This document shows positions 1 through 6,807 of a DNA stretch of 13,039 nucleotides, one piece after another. How positions within the stretch are numbered: position 1 is the stretch's first letter; each line of letters begins with the position of its first letter. The notes under the pieces are model-generated. The model was given only the letters and a program-made list of their open reading frames with translations, did no database searches and was not told where the DNA came from. The stretch is taken from the NCBI GenBank assembly GCA_002683535.1, contig NYTO01000096.1:3790-16828 (forward strand). Reading direction: 5' to 3'. Source of the DNA: SAR116 cluster bacterium. Lineage in GTDB: Bacteria; Pseudomonadota; Alphaproteobacteria; Puniceispirillales; Puniceispirillaceae. A program made the position numbers and the translations under genes.

Positions 1-465
1 CTGGATGATCTGGTGGCATCGGGAAAAATCCGTGCCGTTGGTGTTTCGAATTTTCGGTCGTGGGACATGGATCTGCTGCAGTCGGCCATGAAGACACCAA
101 TTGTCACCAACCAGATTGAAATCAGTGTGCTGCACCACGCGCCTTTCACCAATGGTGATATTGCCTGCCTGCAGCAGCGCGGCATCGCACCGATGGCCTG
201 GTCGCCGCTGGCGGGCGGCGCGCTGTTCAGCCCGGAAAATCAGGCGCTGCACGCGGAAATCAGCAATGTGGCTGCCCGGCTTGGCAGCGATGTTACGTCG
301 GTTGCAATAGCCTGGCTGATGGCGCATCCGGCACGGATCATGCCGGTCATGGGAACCAATAATCTGCAGCGCATTGCCGGTTTCGGCAAAGCTGCCGAGG
401 TAACTGTCGACCGCCAGACATGGTATGAAATCTATACGGCGGCACTTGGCGAAGAGGTGCCCTAA
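1..465 (+). CDS. Aldo/keto reductase, YdhF-like (3' part only)
   Basis: This is the C-terminal part of an NAD(P)H-dependent aldo/keto reductase; the reading frame is open at the left window edge, so the start and the catalytic N-terminal half lie outside. About 154 residues are visible. The segment GKIRAVGVSNF is the hallmark strand and helix of the AKR barrel, and it is followed by NQIEIS, by MAWSPLAGG (the cofactor-side strand) and by VMGTNNLQR near the C-terminus. The end, with a Trp-rich helix and then AALGEEVP, resembles from memory the end of E. coli YdhF, a cytosolic reductase of unknown natural substrate. It lies 80 bases upstream of a TRAP transporter on the same strand, so it may be co-transcribed and may act on the imported compound; that link is inference. 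The family call is secure, the substrate is unknown. Confidence 0.88.
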   Translation: MDDLVASGKIRAVGVSNFRSWDMDLLQSAMKTPIVTNQIEISVLHHAPFTNGDIACLQQRGIAPMAWSPLAGGALFSPENQALHAEISNVAARLGSDVTSVAIAWLMAHPARIMPVMGTNNLQRIAGFGKAAEVTVDRQTWYEIYTAALGEEVP

Positions 466-525
466 GATAGCACAAGACAACAACGGCGCAGAGCGGGATC
501 AACCCGCCAGGCTGTAAGGTTAACC

Positions 526-530
526 GGAGG
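526..530 (+). promoter_or_regulatory. Distant ribosome binding site for the TRAP small permease
   Basis: GGAGG is the only good Shine-Dalgarno match upstream of the ATG at 546, but it sits 15 bases away instead of the usual 5 to 9. No alternative in-frame start lies between. Just upstream are a GCGGG/CCCGC stem with a five-base loop (493-507) and the perfect palindrome GGTTAACC (518-525), either of which could be a regulatory element or chance. Confidence 0.4.
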
Positions 531-545
531 AAAACAACTGCCCGC

Positions 546-1133
546 ATGGCACTTCTACTGACAATCCTGAAACCGCTTGAATGGTTCAACGACTGGGCTG
601 GCCGGATTGGCCGCAACCTGTCGGTGGCTGCGATTGCCATTATGGTGATCGTCATTCTGCTGCAGGTGTTCTTCCGTTATGTGCTGAACAACGCCCTGCC
701 GTGGCCGGACGAGGCAGCCCGTTTCATGATGCTGTGGCTGACCGGGCTGATGGCACCGGTGGCGCTGCGTCAGGGCGGTATGGTGGCGATAACCGGCCTT
801 CTGGAATTGTTTCCGGCCCCGGTTCTGAAAGTCATCTCTATCCTGCTTTTGTGCCTGTCGCTGCTGGTTCTGGTGATCGCCGTTCAGCTTGGCTGGAAGC
901 ATGTCAATTCTGGCTGGCTGTTTGCGAGTTCTTCGCTGCGTCTGCCCCTTGGGCTGTTCGGGATGAAGGCGCAGAAGCTGAAGCTGGCCTGGATGTATAT
1001 GTCGCTGTTTACCGGCGTCTGCCTGATGATTGTCGTCAATGTCGAGTTGATCCTGCGATCGCTGGTATCATTTCTGGGTGGGGATAATCATCTGCGCCCT
1101 GTCCCCGGCACAAAAGCGGTGGAGCCAGGCTGA
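546..1133 (+). CDS. TRAP transporter small permease (DctQ family)
   Basis: This 195-residue inner-membrane protein is the small, four-helix subunit of a tripartite ATP-independent periplasmic transporter, which drives uptake with an ion gradient. Hydrophobic segments are visible at about residues 28-48, 58-74, 86-117 and 143-168. The family signature is present: a Gln-Val-Phe-Phe-Arg-Tyr-Val segment ending the first helix, then LPWPDEAARFMMLWL with its conserved Trp/Glu. The C-terminal tail after the last helix is somewhat long and hydrophilic. Its stop overlaps the start of the large permease gene by one base (TGATG), indicating translational coupling. The ATG at 546 is the only reasonable start, although its Shine-Dalgarno is distant. 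The substrate cannot be predicted from this subunit. Confidence 0.93.
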   Translation: MALLLTILKPLEWFNDWAGRIGRNLSVAAIAIMVIVILLQVFFRYVLNNALPWPDEAARFMMLWLTGLMAPVALRQGGMVAITGLLELFPAPVLKVISILLLCLSLLVLVIAVQLGWKHVNSGWLFASSSLRLPLGLFGMKAQKLKLAWMYMSLFTGVCLMIVVNVELILRSLVSFLGGDNHLRPVPGTKAVEPG

Positions 1134-2422
1134 TGCTAATCTGGTTCCTTCCCGTCTTTCTGATGTTCCTGCTGCTAGGTCTGCCGGTGATGTTTGCGCT
1201 GTTATCGGCGCCGGGCCTGTTGTTGTGGCTGAACGGGCAGGAGCGCGATATCACGCTGCTCTACCGCAATGTGTATAACGGCATTGACAGTTTTCCGCTG
1301 ATGGCAATTCCGTTTTTCATGCTGGCCGGCGAATTGATGAATCGCAGCCGGATAACCGAACGGCTGGTCGAATTTGCGCAAGCGATGATGGGGCATCTTC
1401 GTGGCGGTCTGGCGCATGTGAACATATTGTCTTCAATGCTGTTTGCCGGCCTGTCGGGATCGGCAGTGGCAGATACGTCGGCGCTTGGCTCCATGCTGAT
1501 CCCGGCAATGGAAAAGCAGGGCTATTCACGCAAGTTCTCGGCTGCCATCACGGCGGCAAGTTCGGTGATCGGCCCGATTATTCCACCATCCGGCATCATG
1601 ATCATCTATGCCTATGTCATGGGTGAAAGCGTCGCCGCGCTGTTCCTTGCGGGCATCGTGCCGGGCATACTTGTTGGTGTTGGTCTGATGCTGACAGTGT
1701 CATGGATGGCGGATCGCTATAATTTTCCGGTGGCCACACGACGCTACAGCTGGCGAGAACGCGGCGGGGCCAGCCTGAAGGCGTTCTTCCCGCTGATGAC
1801 ACCGGTGATCATCCTTGGCGGCATTCTGGGCGGGATTTTCACCCCGACCGAGGCCGCGGCTGTTGCTGTCGGCTATGCCGTCTTTATCGGTCTGTTTGTC
1901 ATGCGAACGATACAGATAAGAGACCTTCCTGATGTGATGGCGCGCGCCGCGCTGACATCGGCTGTGGTGCTGCTGCTGGTTGGTGCGGCGATGGCGTTCA
2001 AGACTGTTGTCAGCCTCAGCCATGCGCCAGAAATTCTGGCAGCTCTCATTCTGTCCATTTCAGAGAATCCGCTTATCCTGCTGTTTTTGATCAACATGCT
2101 GCTGTTTGTTGTCGGCATGTTTCTGGACGCTGGGCCGGCCATCATTATTCTGGGTCCTATTCTGGGCCCCATTTTTGTCAGCATGGGTATTGATCCTGTG
2201 CATTTTGCCATAATCATGAGTGTGAATTTGACGGTGGGGCTTGCCACACCGCCAATGGGGTTGGTGCTGTTTGTGGCATCATCCGTGTCGGGAGAGAGGA
2301 TCGAGAATATCGCACGCGCCATACTGCCGTTTCTGGCAGTTGAAATCGCGACGATCTTTCTGATCACCTATGTTCCGGCCATTTCAATGACAATACCCAG
2401 ACTAACCGGGTTTGTTGACTGA
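1133..2422 (+). CDS. TRAP transporter large permease (DctM family)
   Basis: This 429-residue, strongly hydrophobic inner-membrane protein is the ion-coupled channel subunit of the TRAP system, of typical length for DctM (about 425-435). Family hallmarks are visible in order: PFFMLAGELMNRSRITERLVEFA (about residues 60-82), GLSGSAVADTSALGSMLIPAM (about 103-123), IGPIIPPSGIMIIYAY (about 146-161), the FTPTEAAAVAVGYA segment (about 236-249), and near the C-terminus the VGLATPPMG motif. These correspond to the conserved helical hairpins that hold the transport and sodium sites in characterised homologues. It starts one base inside the stop of the small-permease gene, with GGTGGAG upstream as Shine-Dalgarno, and is followed 23 bases later by the binding-protein gene. 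Confidence 0.96.
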   Translation: MLIWFLPVFLMFLLLGLPVMFALLSAPGLLLWLNGQERDITLLYRNVYNGIDSFPLMAIPFFMLAGELMNRSRITERLVEFAQAMMGHLRGGLAHVNILSSMLFAGLSGSAVADTSALGSMLIPAMEKQGYSRKFSAAITAASSVIGPIIPPSGIMIIYAYVMGESVAALFLAGIVPGILVGVGLMLTVSWMADRYNFPVATRRYSWRERGGASLKAFFPLMTPVIILGGILGGIFTPTEAAAVAVGYAVFIGLFVMRTIQIRDLPDVMARAALTSAVVLLLVGAAMAFKTVVSLSHAPEILAALILSISENPLILLFLINMLLFVVGMFLDAGPAIIILGPILGPIFVSMGIDPVHFAIIMSVNLTVGLATPPMGLVLFVASSVSGERIENIARAILPFLAVEIATIFLITYVPAISMTIPRLTGFVD

Positions 2423-2445
2423 CCTTTGAACCCAGGGAGGACCAA

Positions 2446-3501
2446 ATGAAAGCAGGGTTTCTTAAGGCGACGCTTGTGGCGGCCATGATGGCGGTTACTG
2501 GTGTGGCACAGGCAGCCGATTACACCATTCGTGCGACTGCCAATTCCAATGAGAATGACGAGGACTATGACGGTCTGATTGTTTTCAAGAACTATGTAGA
2601 GAGTGCCTCGAACGGTGCCATCGCTGTTGAACTCTTCATCGGCACGCAGCTTTGTTCGAAAGGCGCGGAGTGCCTTCAGGGCGTAGCTGACGGGTCTATC
2701 GATGTGTATATTTCCACATCGGGCGGTGCCGCTGGTATTTTCCCGTATGTCCAGGTTCTCGATCTGCCATATCTGATGGCTGATGATCGGGTTGCCGAGC
2801 ATGTTCTTTCAAGTGACTTCACCCGCACCATGCGTGACATGGCGCTTGATGATTCAGGGGGGAAGATTCGCCTGATGACCATCGGCAATACCGGTGGCTG
2901 GCGCAACTTTGCCAACACCAAGCGGCGTGTTCAGAATCCGGGCGATATGGCCGGGCTGAAGATTCGTACGGTTGTTGCTGATCTGCCGCAGGAACTGGTT
3001 CGTGCGCTGGGTGCATCCCCAACACCGATTCCATGGCCAGAGCTGTTTACCAGCTTCCAGACAGGTGTTGTCGAAGGCTCCAAGAACGGCATCACCGACA
3101 TCATGGGCATGAAGTTCCCTGATGCGGGTCTGCAATATGTCACGCTCGATGGCCACGCCTATATGGGCGCGTTGTGGTGGATGAGCAATGACACATTTAC
3201 GGCCATGCCAGAAGAAATGCGTCGTGTGGTTGTGGATGGCTTTGCCCAGCTGCAGCAGGCGACCTTTGCTTCGCCAAAGCGCAAGTCGATTCAGGCCTAT
3301 GCTGATTTTGTTGCCGGTGGTGGTGATCTGTACGTTCCGACACCTGCAGAAAAGGCAGCATTCAAGGACGCTGCTGCACCGGTCTATGACTGGTTCAAGT
3401 CGAATGTTGATGGTGGCGACAAGATCTTCAACGCGCTGACCAGTGCCGTAGTAGATGCTGAAGCCGACATTAATGACGGCCGCAAAAAGGACCTGATGTA
3501 A
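2446..3501 (+). CDS. TRAP transporter substrate-binding protein (DctP family)
   Basis: This 351-residue periplasmic binding protein delivers substrate to the permease pair encoded just upstream. A Sec signal peptide is clear: Lys residues at 2 and 7, a hydrophobic core, and a likely cleavage after AQA at about residue 23. The DctP fold signature follows: a hydrophobic-edge segment VLDLPYLMADD (about 104-114), GNTGGWRNF (about 147-155), and GLKIRT with Arg174, the position equivalent to the arginine that binds the substrate carboxylate in most TRAP binding proteins. PTPIPWPELFTSFQTGVVEG (about 192-211) is the usual next block. Cys70 and Cys76 are the only cysteines seen and could form a periplasmic disulfide. 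A perfect AGGGAGG lies five bases before the ATG. The conserved Arg suggests an organic acid ligand, otherwise unknown. Confidence 0.95.
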   Translation: MKAGFLKATLVAAMMAVTGVAQAADYTIRATANSNENDEDYDGLIVFKNYVESASNGAIAVELFIGTQLCSKGAECLQGVADGSIDVYISTSGGAAGIFPYVQVLDLPYLMADDRVAEHVLSSDFTRTMRDMALDDSGGKIRLMTIGNTGGWRNFANTKRRVQNPGDMAGLKIRTVVADLPQELVRALGASPTPIPWPELFTSFQTGVVEGSKNGITDIMGMKFPDAGLQYVTLDGHAYMGALWWMSNDTFTAMPEEMRRVVVDGFAQLQQATFASPKRKSIQAYADFVAGGGDLYVPTPAEKAAFKDAAAPVYDWFKSNVDGGDKIFNALTSAVVDAEADINDGRKKDLM

Positions 3502-3520
3502 ACGTCCGGAACTTGTTGCT

Positions 3521-3554
3521 GGCGGGCAGCCTTCATCGGTTGCCCGCCCCTTTT
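3521..3554 (+). terminator. Rho-independent terminator of the first TRAP operon
   Basis: An 11-bp stem (one G-T wobble) pairs 3521-3531 with 3538-3548 around the six-base loop TTCATC, followed by CC and four T residues. It begins 19 bases after the binding-protein stop. It has no T-tract on the minus strand, so it probably does not serve the convergent Sel1-repeat gene. Confidence 0.85.
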
Positions 3555-3558
3555 CATC

Positions 3559-4074
3559 CTATCTGAACGGATAGAGCCACACCCGATAGTCATCAATCAG
3601 CTCATGCGCTTCTTCTATTTGCTCAGATGTCATTTTCTTGATTACTTCTTCCTGGCTTATGGCCGCGTCAGGGTCGCCGCCAATGGCCGACAGCACATAC
3701 CACATATAGGCGCGCACCAGATCGGGCGCCGGCATGCCAAGGCCAAGCTCGTAGTACCAGCCGATACCGGATTGCGCACCCGGATGGCCCTTCATGGACG
3801 AGCGCAGATACCATTCAAACGCGCGCTGATGGTCCTGTTCAACGCCAAGGCCCATTGCGTACATCACGCCAATCAGCTCTTCAGCATCGGCATTGCCGGA
3901 CCGCGCTGCCGGCCACAGTTGCTTGTATGCCTCTTCGAACCGGCTGGCCTCCATAAGGTCGCGCGCATGTTCAATTTCGGCATAGGCCGGTTGCGCTGCG
4001 GCCATGGCCAGTTGCAGAATAAGTGCGATCGCAATTACCGGGGCTCTTGCCTTGCTATAATGAAGAATGTTCAT
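3559..4074 (-). CDS. Secreted Sel1-repeat protein
   Basis: This 171-residue protein has an N-terminal Sec signal peptide (Lys8/Arg10, hydrophobic core about 12-27, likely cleavage after AYA at residue 32), so it should be periplasmic or outer-membrane associated. The mature part carries at least two Sel1-like (TPR-type) repeats: residues about 45-80 include an alanine-rich helix then LIGVMYAMGLGVEQD, and about 81-117 include AFEWYLRSSMKGHPGAQSGI then YYELGLG. A third, degenerate repeat contains AYMWYVLSA. Such repeats are protein-protein scaffolds; no enzymatic role is implied and the partner is unknown. The start at 4074 is supported by the signal peptide and by a weak TTGAGA upstream. It runs divergently from the di-heme cytochrome gene, and the first 15 bases of the two coding sequences overlap. 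Confidence 0.85.
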   Translation of the reverse strand: MNILHYSKARAPVIAIALILQLAMAAAQPAYAEIEHARDLMEASRFEEAYKQLWPAARSGNADAEELIGVMYAMGLGVEQDHQRAFEWYLRSSMKGHPGAQSGIGWYYELGLGMPAPDLVRAYMWYVLSAIGGDPDAAISQEEVIKKMTSEQIEEAHELIDDYRVWLYPFR

Positions 4075-5388
4075 CTGATCTCAATTCTTGTTTTTCTGTT
4101 TGCTGGCGTGCCATCGGTGGCTTCCGTATTCCCGGCACCGATGAGTGATGCTGACTATCATAGCTTTTCGGCAGATCGCGCCAAGATCGGACAGCTGTTA
4201 TTCTATGACAAGATTCTGTCTGGCAACCGGAATATTTCCTGCGGCACCTGTCATCATCACCGCTTTGGCGGCACGGACGGATTGTCGCTTGGCATTGGTG
4301 AGGGTGGAATTGGCGTGGGGCCGGACCGCCACCCGGGCAGGGGTGAGTCGCGGATACACAAACGCATTCCGCGCAATGCCAGTGCGCTGTGGAATCTGGC
4401 GGCAAAGAACTTCACAGTCCTGTTCCATGACGGGCGGCTGGCACTGGCCGATGATTTTGACAACGGCTTTAATACACCGGCCGAGGAATGGCTGCCACAC
4501 GGGCTGGAAAGCGTGTTGGGAACGCAGGCTATTTTCCCGATGACCGCACAGTTCGAGATGGCCGGAAACCCGAAGGAAAACGAGGTTGCCGGCGCGCTGC
4601 ATGACCGGATAGATGCGGTCTGGCCAATTCTTGCCAAACGTGTACGGGTGATCCCCGAATATGGTGATATGTTTGTCGCTGCGTTCGATGATCTGGATGC
4701 CGCAGAGGACGTAACCATTGCCCATATTGGCGAGGCGCTGGCGGCGTTCATTGCCATCGAATTCAGGTCTGATGATGCGCCTTTTGACAGATTCCTTGCG
4801 GGTGAAAGGGGCGCGCTGACGCTGCGCCAGCAGCGCGGGGCCGAATTGTTTTACGGCAAGGCAGGATGCGCCGAATGTCATAGCGGGCCGTTATTGACGG
4901 ACCAGAAATTTCATGCGCTGGCAATTCCCCCATTCGGGCCCGGGCGCACCCGCCGGTTTGACCCCTATACGCGCGATGTCGGGCGGATGGGCGAGACGGA
5001 TGACCTTGATGACGCCTACCGCTTTCGTACGCCGTCACTGCGAAATGTCGCGTTGACAGCGCCATATGGCCATAACGGGGCCTATGCTGATCTTGACGGA
5101 ATCATCCGCCATCACCTCGATCCGCAGGGCAGTTTCGATGCGTGGCAGACACATATGGCACAGCTTCCAGACGCGCCGTGGCTGGCCGCAATAGATTTCG
5201 TGGTGTGGCAAGACCGGTTCGAAATCGCCCGTGTCCGCGCCAAGATTGATATCAAACCGCGCCAGCTTGCCGAAGACGAGATCGGGGCGCTGATTGACTT
5301 CATGAGCGCGCTGACTGGCGCCAGCACCGCCAATCCACCCTTTGGTGTTCCCGAACGGGTGCCTTCAGGATTGCCAGTCGACCGATGA
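4060..5388 (+). CDS. Di-heme cytochrome c peroxidase / MauG family protein
   Basis: This 442-residue protein has a short Sec signal peptide (about residues 1-22) and two covalent heme c sites: CGTCH at 61-65 and CAECH at 270-274. The surrounding blocks are those of bacterial di-heme peroxidases and MauG: IGQLLFYDKILSGNRNISC before the first heme, a Met-containing FPMTAQFEMAG segment (about 159-169), GAELFYGKAGC before the second, and FRTPSLRNVALTAPYGHNGA (about 322-341), which is the usual His-containing block near the C-terminus. It should act in the periplasm, either reducing hydrogen peroxide or oxidising a protein or small-molecule partner; these cannot be told apart here. The frame stays open far upstream, but the ATG at 4060 is chosen because it alone gives a signal peptide. 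The downstream 61-residue gene overlaps its stop by 4 bases. Confidence 0.92.
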   Translation: MKNVHLISILVFLFAGVPSVASVFPAPMSDADYHSFSADRAKIGQLLFYDKILSGNRNISCGTCHHHRFGGTDGLSLGIGEGGIGVGPDRHPGRGESRIHKRIPRNASALWNLAAKNFTVLFHDGRLALADDFDNGFNTPAEEWLPHGLESVLGTQAIFPMTAQFEMAGNPKENEVAGALHDRIDAVWPILAKRVRVIPEYGDMFVAAFDDLDAAEDVTIAHIGEALAAFIAIEFRSDDAPFDRFLAGERGALTLRQQRGAELFYGKAGCAECHSGPLLTDQKFHALAIPPFGPGRTRRFDPYTRDVGRMGETDDLDDAYRFRTPSLRNVALTAPYGHNGAYADLDGIIRHHLDPQGSFDAWQTHMAQLPDAPWLAAIDFVVWQDRFEIARVRAKIDIKPRQLAEDEIGALIDFMSALTGASTANPPFGVPERVPSGLPVDR

Positions 5389-5570
5389 GCCGGTCCGCCC
5401 CATCTGGCAAGGCCGCAGATGATCCGGATACGGTGCTGACCGATGCGCTGCTGGACCAGTTCGCTGCCTATTATCTGCTGTCTGTGCTGGCAGTGAAGAT
5501 GCTGGAAGAAGCGCGGCGTCAGCGTGCGATGGCGACTCAGTCAGCTGCTAGACCTGTCCAGAGGGCTTGA
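5385..5570 (+). CDS. Small hypothetical protein coupled to the di-heme cytochrome gene
   Basis: This 61-residue protein is not recognised. It starts within the stop codon of the di-heme cytochrome gene (ATGA overlap at 5385-5388), a layout that normally means translational coupling. The N-terminal 18 residues are polar and probably disordered. Residues about 19-47 form one likely amphipathic to hydrophobic helix (LLDQFAAYYLLSVLAVKMLEEARR), followed by a basic, alanine-rich tail. It has no signal peptide, cysteine or metal motif. It could be a small membrane-associated accessory factor, but no function can be assigned. The overlap and the codon-like composition are the only support for it being real. 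Confidence 0.55.
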   Translation: MSRSAPSGKAADDPDTVLTDALLDQFAAYYLLSVLAVKMLEEARRQRAMATQSAARPVQRA

Positions 5571-5605
5571 TCGCGTAGCCCCCGAACTGACAGCCATGCT
5601 CAGAT

Positions 5606-5640
5606 AAAAAGTCGGTGAACGGTTCGAGAAGATCCGTTCC
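5606..5640 (-). terminator. Rho-independent terminator of the hps-com operon
   Basis: On the minus strand, GAACGG (5639-5634) pairs with CCGTTC (5622-5617). Beyond one T-T mismatch two more base pairs close a five-base loop. A run of five T residues (5610-5606) follows six bases after the stem. The element starts about 26 bases after the comE stop, as expected for the end of this operon. Confidence 0.65.
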
Positions 5641-5665
5641 ACGTGCCCTGTTAGGCCTTTATGGG

Positions 5666-6220
5666 CTAGGCCTCTATGGCGCTCATGAAGCGATCGCGAA
5701 TTGTGACAGGATCCATGGTTATGACTGGCATCTTCGCATTGCCGCTTTCGCACTTGCAGACGATAATTGTCATTTGTCCAGAATCCAGGGCTTCTTGAAG
5801 TACTGTGCCAGTATTTTCAGCAGAACATTCAATCACCCTTTCACAACCACATGCCTCGGCAACTTTGCTAAGCGACGTTTTTCGTCCAGCATAAGTTGGT
5901 TGATCCCCGGTGGAACCATAGGAGCCATTATCGACAATCAGCAGGATGAAGTTGTTGGCCGGGTTGTTCGCTATCGTCGGCAACGTTCCCAAATTCGTGA
6001 GCACAGATCCGTCACCATCAATCGAAATGACCGGTTTTGGCTGAGAAAGTGCAAGCCCCAATCCAATTGAAGATGCCAGCCCCATGGTGCCGAGCATATA
6101 GAAGTTGGTTGGCTGATCATCGATTGCATGGAGTTCCTGACTGGGAATCCCGATATTGCAGACCACCAGTTGATCGCGGAGGATAGGCGCAATTTCCTTT
6201 AGTATTTCTGATCTAATCAT
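5666..6220 (-). CDS. comE: Sulfopyruvate decarboxylase, beta subunit (ThDP-binding half)
   Basis: This 184-residue cytosolic protein is the thiamine-diphosphate (PP) half of a split ThDP decarboxylase. The ThDP/magnesium motif runs from Gly69-Asp70-Gly71 to Asn98 with the expected spacing of about 27 residues, and YMLGTMGLASSIGLGLAL (about 41-58) is the usual block ahead of it. Length and split organisation match ComE of coenzyme M synthesis and its catabolic relatives in marine bacteria, which with ComD convert 3-sulfopyruvate to sulfoacetaldehyde and carbon dioxide. A phosphonopyruvate decarboxylase would be the main alternative, but no phosphonate gene is nearby whereas DHPS dehydrogenase genes are. 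The start lies one base after the comD stop, with GGGGAGGG as a very strong Shine-Dalgarno inside comD. It is the last gene of the operon. Confidence 0.85.
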   Translation of the reverse strand: MIRSEILKEIAPILRDQLVVCNIGIPSQELHAIDDQPTNFYMLGTMGLASSIGLGLALSQPKPVISIDGDGSVLTNLGTLPTIANNPANNFILLIVDNGSYGSTGDQPTYAGRKTSLSKVAEACGCERVIECSAENTGTVLQEALDSGQMTIIVCKCESGNAKMPVITMDPVTIRDRFMSAIEA

Positions 6221-6221
6221 C

Positions 6222-6725
6222 TCAGTACCCTCCCCAAAAGGATGCGTCTGTCAGGATGGCAACTGGCTTGTTGCACATAAATGTGTATTTCAGGATTTTG
6301 TCGAGTTCTTCTACATCATCACGATGGTGAAAATGATAAGTTGGAATATGAAGCTGTGCCAGCAACGACTTTGTATGAACAGCCATCTCAACCTGACAAG
6401 CGACAGGCTCTCCAAGTTCACCACGATAAGAAATAAGCATCGGAAGTGGCATTCTGTAGAACTGTGTGAGGGTCGCCAATGTGTTGATTGTCACGCCGAT
6501 AGCCGTGTTCTGCATGATGATTGCAGGCCGCTTGCCTCCCATGAAGGCGCCAGCGCATAAACCCATGCCCTCATCTTCCTTGTTGGACGGGATATGACGG
6601 ATTTCCTTGCGTGCATCAATTTCGTCAATGACCCCGGCCAGCTGCTTGCAGGGCACTGTTGTCACGAAAGATACGTCATTCGCAACAAAGTCATCGACGA
6701 TCCTTTTGTTAATATCCTCTTGCAT
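6222..6725 (-). CDS. comD: Sulfopyruvate decarboxylase, alpha subunit (PYR half)
   Basis: This 167-residue protein is the pyrimidine-binding (PYR) domain of a split ThDP enzyme and must pair with the adjacent ComE to bind the cofactor. The activating glutamate is probably Glu52 in NKEDEGMGLCAG (48-59). A conserved QNTAIG block (72-77) and ISYRGELGEP (98-107) follow, the latter typical of the sulfopyruvate/phosphonopyruvate group. The frame extends upstream to a start at 6890 inside the dehydrogenase gene, but that extension is basic and unlike the family. The ATG at 6725 gives the normal length of about 165 residues and has a purine-rich AGAGAGAGA a few bases ahead. Expected reaction: 3-sulfopyruvate to sulfoacetaldehyde. 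An 82-base gap separates it from the preceding gene. Confidence 0.85.
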   Translation of the reverse strand: MQEDINKRIVDDFVANDVSFVTTVPCKQLAGVIDEIDARKEIRHIPSNKEDEGMGLCAGAFMGGKRPAIIMQNTAIGVTINTLATLTQFYRMPLPMLISYRGELGEPVACQVEMAVHTKSLLAQLHIPTYHFHHRDDVEELDKILKYTFMCNKPVAILTDASFWGGY

Positions 6726-6807
6726 TTTGTCTCTCTCTGTAACTTTTCTGCGAGATGAAAGTTGATCTCTCTCTTTGTTCTGTATTACTGCCGCCCGGCT
6801 TAAAAAC
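6726..6807 (-). promoter_or_regulatory. Non-coding spacer ahead of comD with repeated GAGAGAGA
   Basis: This is the only sizeable gap among the closely packed enzyme genes of the operon. On the minus strand it holds two AGAGAGAGA tracts (6774-6766 and 6738-6730), the second placed as the comD ribosome binding site. Between them AACTTT and AAAGTT (6764-6742) form a weak six-base inverted repeat. It could hold an internal promoter, an RNA processing site or a duplicated ribosome-entry region; no clear -35/-10 pair was identified. Confidence 0.35.

Noticed and set aside
581-1087. Open frame of 168 residues in another frame within the small-permease gene
   Set aside because: It encodes a Gly/Ala/Arg-rich protein with no membrane pattern, while the overlapping frame is a clear DctQ subunit.
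3604-4059. Upstream in-frame extension of the di-heme cytochrome reading frame (152 extra residues)
   Set aside because: It is antisense to the Sel1-repeat gene, rich in His/Arg/Cys without family similarity, and would bury the clear signal peptide that starts at 4060.
4198-4881. Long open frame (227 residues) antisense to the di-heme cytochrome gene
   Set aside because: It has no recognisable motif, and the plus-strand frame carries two CxxCH sites and full family similarity; this is a shadow frame.
5653-5673. Two AGGCCT palindromes flanking the comE stop as a terminator stem
   Set aside because: The six-base stem has no T-tract on either strand, and a better hairpin with five T residues lies just downstream at 5606-5640.
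5666-6725. ComD/ComE read as a phosphonopyruvate decarboxylase or as acetolactate synthase fragments
   Set aside because: The split into two short proteins of about 167 and 184 residues fits ComD/ComE, not the fused enzymes, and the neighbours are sulfonate-type dehydrogenases; phosphonopyruvate remains only a minor alternative.
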